A stretch of DNA of 12,499 bases from Acanthamoeba lenticulata. Taxonomy: Eukaryota > Discosea > Longamoebia > Acanthamoebidae. The position numbers were made by a program, and so were the translations under genes. Below the pieces are notes generated by a model that worked only from the letters and a program-made list of their open reading frames with translations, was not told the origin of the DNA and searched no databases. The number at the start of each line of letters is the position of its first letter. Positions within the stretch are counted from its first letter, which is position 1. Positions 7,276 through 12,499 of the stretch are shown here, one piece after another. The stretch spans positions 1 through 12,499 of the forward strand of contig NAVB01003486.1 in NCBI GenBank assembly GCA_002179805.1, written 5' to 3'.

Positions 7276-10200
7276 CTATCCACAACCACAAATACGGCGC
7301 TGACGTCAGCATGCACGTTGATGACGTCAGCACGAGAGAACCGGAGAGCCGTACCGCCAGAGGGCGAGGGCGGGAGGCGGCCGTTGGCCGCCTGGCGGCG
7401 GAAGAGGCGGGCCTGGTGCTGTTCGCGGGCCAGGGCGCGGAGCGTGGCCCGGTTGGTGGCCAGCATCTCCTCCTGCGACATGCGGCCGTTGACATACTTG
7501 TTTATACAGTTCTTGATCCACCGCAGCTTGCCCCAGGCCCCGCCGCCCTCGGCCCCGGCCGCCGCGGCGCCTGGCGTTGCGGCCAATGGGCCGCCCGGCG
7601 AGACGCCTGCTGACGCCATCGCACCTGGCGGCAACACCATTGGGCCCGACGACGAAGAGGACGACGAGGTAGAGGGCGCGGCGGCCGAGGAAGGCCCATC
7701 GGCGCCGGCCGCGGCCGTCAACACGGTGATGATCGGGTTCTTGTCGTCGTCCTGCGTGTGATCGGCCGCAGCGGCGCTGTCAAAGGCGAGGACGTTGACG
7801 CCATCGCGCGACGGCGCAAACGAAGGATATCGCTTCCGCTTGGCGCCCGCGAGAAAGTCCCGGCGAGGCGGGTGGCAGATCAGGCGCGTGATCTGGGCCA
7901 TGAGGCCGTTGACCGTGTCGGCCTCGGACGGGAGCCGCAGGCTGTACGATCGCTTGCGCGCGTGCTCGAGCTCGCGCTCCAGCAGCAAATAGGCGTCGAT
8001 CAGCATCAGGTTCTGTATGGATGTCGACAAAAATGAACACGTAAGCTACTCGGCCTCAACAAGAAGAACAGAAGAGATAGAGAGACCTTGTTGATGAGCT
8101 CGACGTCGAAGCAAAGCATGAAGCGGAGGAGGCGCTTGACAAGGTGCAGCGCGCGGCCGAGTAGCGTCGGCGGGGCGTTCTCGGCCATGAAGCGCGACCC
8201 GTCCATAAATAGTAGCAAAAACTGGTCTTTACATTCGCGCCAGAAGGCCAGGCTGTCCCCGATCGAGTCCTGGAGGTATCGCAGCTCGGCCATGTTCATG
8301 TAGCTGCATGAGAAAAGAATGCAAAAAGGCGGCGTCAGAAAACAGGCCAAGAATGCAAAGAATACAGAACGAAAAAAAAAGAGCCAAAAAAAACGAACCC
8401 AGTGAGCATGAGCATGACGTTGCAAGTCTCTGCGCAGATGTCGAGGCAGGTCTCGGCAGGACCCTCGATGGTGTCAAAGGAGATGAAGACGTCCTTGCCC
8501 TCTTCCTCCTCGTCCTCCTCGACAGTGCCCGGTTTGCGCGCCATGTCCGAGAGGGAGAAGGACGTCAAGCGAGCGCGCTCTTCGTAGGGCACGCGGAGCA
8601 GCGCCACGTGCACGAAGAGGTGGTCCAAGTAGACCTCGGCGATCCGCGACAGCGTCTTTGACAACTGCAGATCGTCGCCCACTGCTAGGAAGTAGTCGTA
8701 GGCCCGGTCGAGCGACGACACGGCCTCCTGCAGTACGTCGCCTGCGCCCAAAAAAAATACAAAATATTAGAAATGAAAATATTAATTAGAAAAAAGATCA
8801 ATAATTTGTTAAAACGTAATTCATAAATGTAATAATAATAATAACAATAACACGATACCGGGGCAGGTGTAGAGGGTGGGCTCCACGGTGGGCCGGCCCT
8901 TCTCGCCCAGGTAGAGAATGTAGCGGACAGTGTCATCGTCCAGGTTAGGCGCGGGGAGCGTCGTCGGCATCTGTGGCGGATTTCGAATGATTTCCTGGAT
9001 TTGAAACATTAAATAATCAGTAAATACATATATCGCATCATGGACACGAGTGTGGGGGTCGAACCTGTAGGATCTTGCCGCGGAGGTAGTAGCAGCGGCC
9101 GAGGAGGCCTAGGGACTGCTTGGAGCACGCCCGGATGGCCAGGTCGACGCAGGCCAAAGCCTCGCCGTGCAGCGAGCCCTGCAGGTAATTGGAGGCTCGC
9201 AGGTGCCAATACTTGGAGCTCTCCCTGATCATGACAAAAACCAAAAAATTTTAAAAAAATGTTATTTTTGTTTTTTGTGTTTTTTTTGATTGAAATAATG
9301 AAACGTGAAAATTTGGGGAATGTACCGCATGCCGGGATCGAACGAGGCGTCGCCGGAGCTGGAGGGGCGGAATGGGTGGAGAGGCTCCTTGGCCAGGCGG
9401 TCGAGCACGCACTGGGCCTCGGCGAACCACCGCTTCTTGACGTAGGCCTCGGCCAGGAGCATGAGAGCTCCGCGGTACTTCTCGCGGCCGAGCTCCTGCA
9501 CGTGAAGCTGGTGCAGGAGGATCAGGTGAGCCAGCAGCTCGATGCCCCGGTTGAGCTGGCCGGACTCGAGGTAGAGCGTCGCCGCGTCGAGCACCACGCG
9601 CAGCTTGCGCGCGTCGGCTCCGCCACCCTGCGCCTCCAGCAGCTCAAAGGCCATCTGCGTTCATGTGATGGTCAGCCCGCGTGCATACCACAAATTCTAC
9701 GCCACAACAGGTACCTGGATGTGGGCCTCGGCGTGGGCGTAGAGGCCGACCTCGGAGTACTGCTTGCTCAGCATGTCCGAGACGTACAGGATCTGTGTTT
9801 GGGACGGACGCGACACGTTAGCACCAATCACCTTCATTGGCAAGCGGGCGCGCAAGGAGAAGGACGAGGACCTCGTTGATCTTATGCTCCTCGGTGTACT
9901 TTTGGAGCATCTGGTGGAGGTAGTCGAGGGAGCGCGGATGGTCGTTGTGGGCGCGCGAGACCTCGGCCAGCTGGTGCAGCAGCGAGTAGTACGCTTCGCG
10001 TCGGTTGCGCAGGTGCAGGCTGACCAACGCCGAGTTGTAGGCCCTGTGCGTGTATGCGTGTGGCCAAAGCCAGCCCATGGTAAGCTTGCGCTTGCTGCTG
10101 ACACTGGTGGAGAAGATGAGGTGGCCGTACCGGATGGCGTAAATGTATTTGTAGTTGCGCATGAGGACGGCGGCATAGGCCAGGAGCGCGTTGGTGCCCA

Positions 10201-12499
10201 GCTCGGAGACGACCGCGGCGCAGCCGGCGCTGACCGGCGGACACTGGTCGAGAATGTAGACGGCCTCGAACAGGAGGCGCTCACCCAGCGCCGTCTCCTC
10301 GGCAGAGCCGGCGGCCGACTCGGCCGAGCCCACGTAGAACGTGCCCAGCGCATAGGCCGCCTTGGCCTTGTACCAGCCGACGGGCAGCTTGGGGTAGAGG
10401 TCCTGCAGGGCCTTGGCCCGCACGTCCACGTCAAACACGTCGACCATCTCCGCCTGCTCGCTCTCGTCGCCGCTTCCGCCTCCAGCCTGCTGCAATCGCG
10501 CAAGTTGTGAGCAAAAAATGAATAAAATAAGAACAAAAAGAAATTAAGAAAGAGGAAAACGCACCCCGCGAGGCGTGCCGCTGTCTTCGCCCCACCAGTC
10601 GTCGTCGTTGGCCCCGTCGCCCATGCGCTGGTCGTCCAGCTCGTCGTCCACCTCCTCCCCTTCGGACTGGTAATCGTTCACGGTGCACGTTTGTTCGTGA
10701 TACTCCGTGGCCTCCTCGCTGCGCCAGCCAATCGTCAATTATCAGATTTTACGAAATAAAAAAATTTATCAGATTTTACGAAATAAATAATGAATCGAAA
10801 AGAAAACCTTTGGAGCTTGAGAGTCGTGAGAGGCGAGATGTAGTGCAGGTGAAGGTGGAGGTCGGTGAGTGCCATGGCTTGGAGGTGGACGTTCTCGACC
10901 GCGCCGCCAAAGAAGCGCGACGGCAGCGCGGGCGCCGCGGGTCCGCCGCCGGCCGTGGCCGTGGCGCTGGTGCGCTGATAGATATCCAGGAATCGCGCCA
11001 CGACCCCGTACTTGTCTCCGCCGCCGTGATGGCTGTGCGCCTCCGTCTGAACAAGAGCTGACGTCAGCATGTCGACATTAACTGCAACGCACGGAGAAAG
11101 CGTACGTGGATGAGGGCGAGGAGGGTGGCGGCCTGCGGGAGGAACTTGCGGATGGTCTTGAGGAAGCCCGCAAACTCCTTTTCCTTGTCGTCGGTCCACA
11201 TCTTGGCAGCGAGGTGGACCAGCGACAGCACGGCGTCGACCTCCTGGCCGAGCGGCAAGGCGGACGAGGGCACCACGTACTTGCGCTCGTCGTAAGCCTC
11301 GAAGAAGTGGTGCAGCGTCGCCCAGCATTCACCCCGCCGGTTCTGGCCGTAGGTCGTGTAGGAGTAGTCGACATAGGCCCACATCCAGTCGTCCGAGAAC
11401 TGCGCGCCGCCGAGCAGGTGTCAGGCTTCTGGCTTCGAGCACGCGGCCATTACGAAAGGGAAAGACTCACCTTCTCGTATCCGGCGGCCGAGGCGCAGAA
11501 TTCAGCTGAGGTAATGGGCATGGCCGGGTCCGTGTGGACCAGCGGCCGTTTTGTGACAATCGTCTCGAGCCAAGCCACCTGCGCTCAGCATCACCAAGTT
11601 AGTCGTCACAAAAAAGAACGAAAGCGAATGAAAGAGCGAAAGCGAAGCGGTTCCGTACCAGCTCGCGCTCGTGAAGGTAACTGCCGCCATCCTTGGTGCG
11701 CAGCGAGTAGAGGAAGGTGGGCTTGGGGTACTTCTGGATCTCGACGTGCTGGTCATCGTCCGTGTTGAGCTTGTAGCGCGGCGGCAGCGTGCCCCGCACG
11801 CTCTCCTCGGTGGGCTTCGGCGCGCGGGTCATCTCGCCATCGACGTCCATCCCGTCCAGGTCCAGCCCCAGCCGTCGGCCCTGCTTAGTAAAAAATCAAA
11901 AATAAGTTCCAAAATTCAAAAACATTATGCAAAAGGAAATGAAATACGTACGGAGGGGGCCTCGCTGTCCGAGAGGTTGAGTTCGGCCTCCCAATCGGAC
12001 TCAGACTCGTTGTCGGCCTCTTCCTTGTCCTCGGCGTCTCCCGAGTCCGACTCGGCATTGCTGCGGCGCGGCGCGTGGGGCAGGCTTCGGAGGGTCGCGA
12101 GGGCCTCCTCCTTGATGGCCTTCTGCTTGATCCACAGGCACAAGACGCATACACACATGTCAGGCCATAACGCGCCCACCAGTACATTGTTCAAGCTGGG
12201 AGCGTACGAGGAGCGCGTAGCCGGCCGACCGGTCCAGGAACTTGCGCGCCAGCTCTGCAGCCCACCCGAGTGGGGGGCGGTGAGCGACAGGGCAGGGAGA
12301 AGGGCGAGGGCGGGAATCGAACCGGTGTGGCCAGAGGTCTTGAGGATTTTGCCGATCTCGAGGCAGCCCCGAGCGAGGCCGTCCCATTCCTGGGTCGGGA
12401 TGAGCGACTTCAGCTGGCCGGAGAAGAACACCACCGCCCGGAGCGGCCGGTGGGAGGCCACGGACGACACGCCCAGCTGATACTGTACACGGCCGACCA
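4367..12499 (-). CDS. Giant TPR-repeat protein with C-terminal CHAT-like domain (5' end outside window)
   Basis: I join 22 exons: 12499-12323, 12254-12208, 12122-11952, 11880-11659, 11578-11471, 11399-11106, 11046-10808, 10718-10565, 10489-10131, 10043-9872, 9792-9715, 9654-9326, 9224-9065, 8994-8859, 8741-8399, 8303-8087, 8012-7355, 7275-6756, 6671-6500, 6426-5605, 5536-5429, 5368-4367 (TGA). Frame is kept throughout, giving about 2,160 residues. The first 420 are alpha-helical and unrecognised. An acidic linker (about 420-471) precedes TPR-like repeats (about 475-1070). Low-complexity Ser/Ala/Gly-rich stretches follow, then a CHAT-like C-terminal third (about 1300-2161). No signal peptide or membrane segment is visible. 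The function is unknown. TPRs suggest protein-protein interaction and the C-terminus suggests an inactive caspase-like fold. No internal gene break is seen: exons remain in phase across the whole span. CFAP46-like proteins share the TPR plus CHAT-like plan, but I cannot establish orthology. Confidence 0.82.
6672..6755. repeat. ATG/ATC-rich simple repeat making up a whole intron
   Basis: Nearly the entire 84-nt intron between exons 7275-6756 and 6671-6500 is an imperfect trinucleotide repeat: GAT/ATG on the plus strand, TCA/ATC on the minus. It creates spurious Met- and Asp-rich plus-strand ORFs, which I ignore. The donor is GTACGC and the acceptor ATGCAG. Confidence 0.75.
7299..7331. repeat. 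Paired TGACGTCA palindromes inside an intron
   Basis: Two copies of the 8-bp palindrome TGACGTCA lie at 7301-7308 and 7322-7329, 21 bp apart, within intron 7354-7276. The first belongs to a 12-bp palindrome, GCTGACGTCAGC. It matches the CRE core recognised by bZIP factors in other eukaryotes. Function inside an intron is unproven. Confidence 0.6.
8087..10489 (-). other. TPR-like helical repeat region of the giant protein
   Basis: Exons from 10489 down to 8087 encode successive pairs of amphipathic helices with TPR-style alanine, tyrosine and leucine spacing. Examples are GWYKAKAAYALGTFYVGSA, VVLDAATLYLESGQLNRGIE, GALMLLAEAYVKKRWFAEAQ, WHLRASNYLQGSLHGEALAC and LSKTLSRIAEVYLDHLFVHV. At least six helix pairs are discernible by eye. 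The repeat units do not coincide with exon borders. Repeats of this type form protein-binding superhelices. The final part (exons 8741-8399 and 8303-8087) is helical but less clearly TPR. Confidence 0.65.
10739..10787. repeat. Two-copy direct repeat in an intron of the giant gene
   Basis: A 22-bp sequence starting TTATCAGATTTTACG occurs at 10739-10760 and again, identical, at 10766-10787 (period 27 nt). It lies inside the AT-rich intron 10807-10719. It looks like a recent tandem duplication and makes up over half of the intron. Confidence 0.9.
11057..11071. repeat. Third TGACGTCA palindrome, same 15-mer as in intron at 7299
   Basis: GCTGACGTCAGCATG at 11057-11071, inside intron 11105-11047, is identical over 15 bp to 7299-7313. 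Both sites are in introns of the same gene and share flanks beyond the palindrome core. Confidence 0.6.

Noticed and set aside
12312..12323. GGTTCGATTCC on the minus strand, a perfect match to a Pol III B box / tRNA T-loop
   Set aside because: The flanking bases do not form a T stem, there is no acceptor or anticodon arm, and it coincides with a splice donor in a good coding exon. A similar GGTTCGACCCC at 9065-9055 is likewise a donor.
11671..12480. Plus-strand ORF of 269 codons
   Set aside because: It is antisense to several well-joined minus-strand exons and runs through their introns. Composition fits a shadow of GC-rich coding sequence and no family is recognisable.
4367..12499. Splitting the right-hand block into several genes
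   Set aside because: All 21 joins keep frame with usable GT..AG sites and no internal stop, and no gap long enough for a promoter is seen. AT-rich gaps are all intron-sized (at most 117 nt).

Overview
This looks like a nuclear genome fragment from a GC-rich, intron-dense protist. Exons are strongly GC-rich, introns are short (59-117 nt by my reading), and domain content is eukaryotic (GRAM, EF-hand, TPR). The style fits an Acanthamoeba-like amoebozoan, but that is inference: no rRNA, tRNA or other marker confirms it. I see no bacterial operons, CRISPR arrays, mobile elements or RNA genes.

Two large spliced genes lie head-to-tail on the minus strand and fill nearly the whole window. Exons were joined by hand, requiring GT..AG borders and a preserved reading frame at every junction.

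Gene 1 (about 3540 to 1, running off the left edge; 5' end uncertain) is a multidomain protein. It has the layout of animal TBC1D8/TBC1D9 Rab GTPase-activating proteins: an N-terminal segment, two GRAM domains and a C-terminal EF-hand region. However, the catalytic TBC domain is absent. In its place, joined by only a few residues on each side, is a complete NmrA-like NAD(P)-binding Rossmann domain. This apparent domain swap is the most striking thing in the window.

Gene 2 (right edge to 4367) is a giant protein: 22 exons and about 2,160 residues in the window, with its N-terminus beyond the right edge. Its middle is rich in TPR-like helical repeats. Its C-terminal third looks like a CHAT (caspase-like) domain with large low-complexity insertions and no recognisable catalytic His/Cys pair. 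I could not assign a named orthologue.

Between the two genes (about 3541-4366) is a less GC-rich stretch. It holds an intron-like element, a candidate first exon of gene 1, and ORFs open on both strands whose status I cannot settle. The 5' splice sites mostly follow GTNCG rather than the textbook GTAAGT. No functional link between the two genes is evident.
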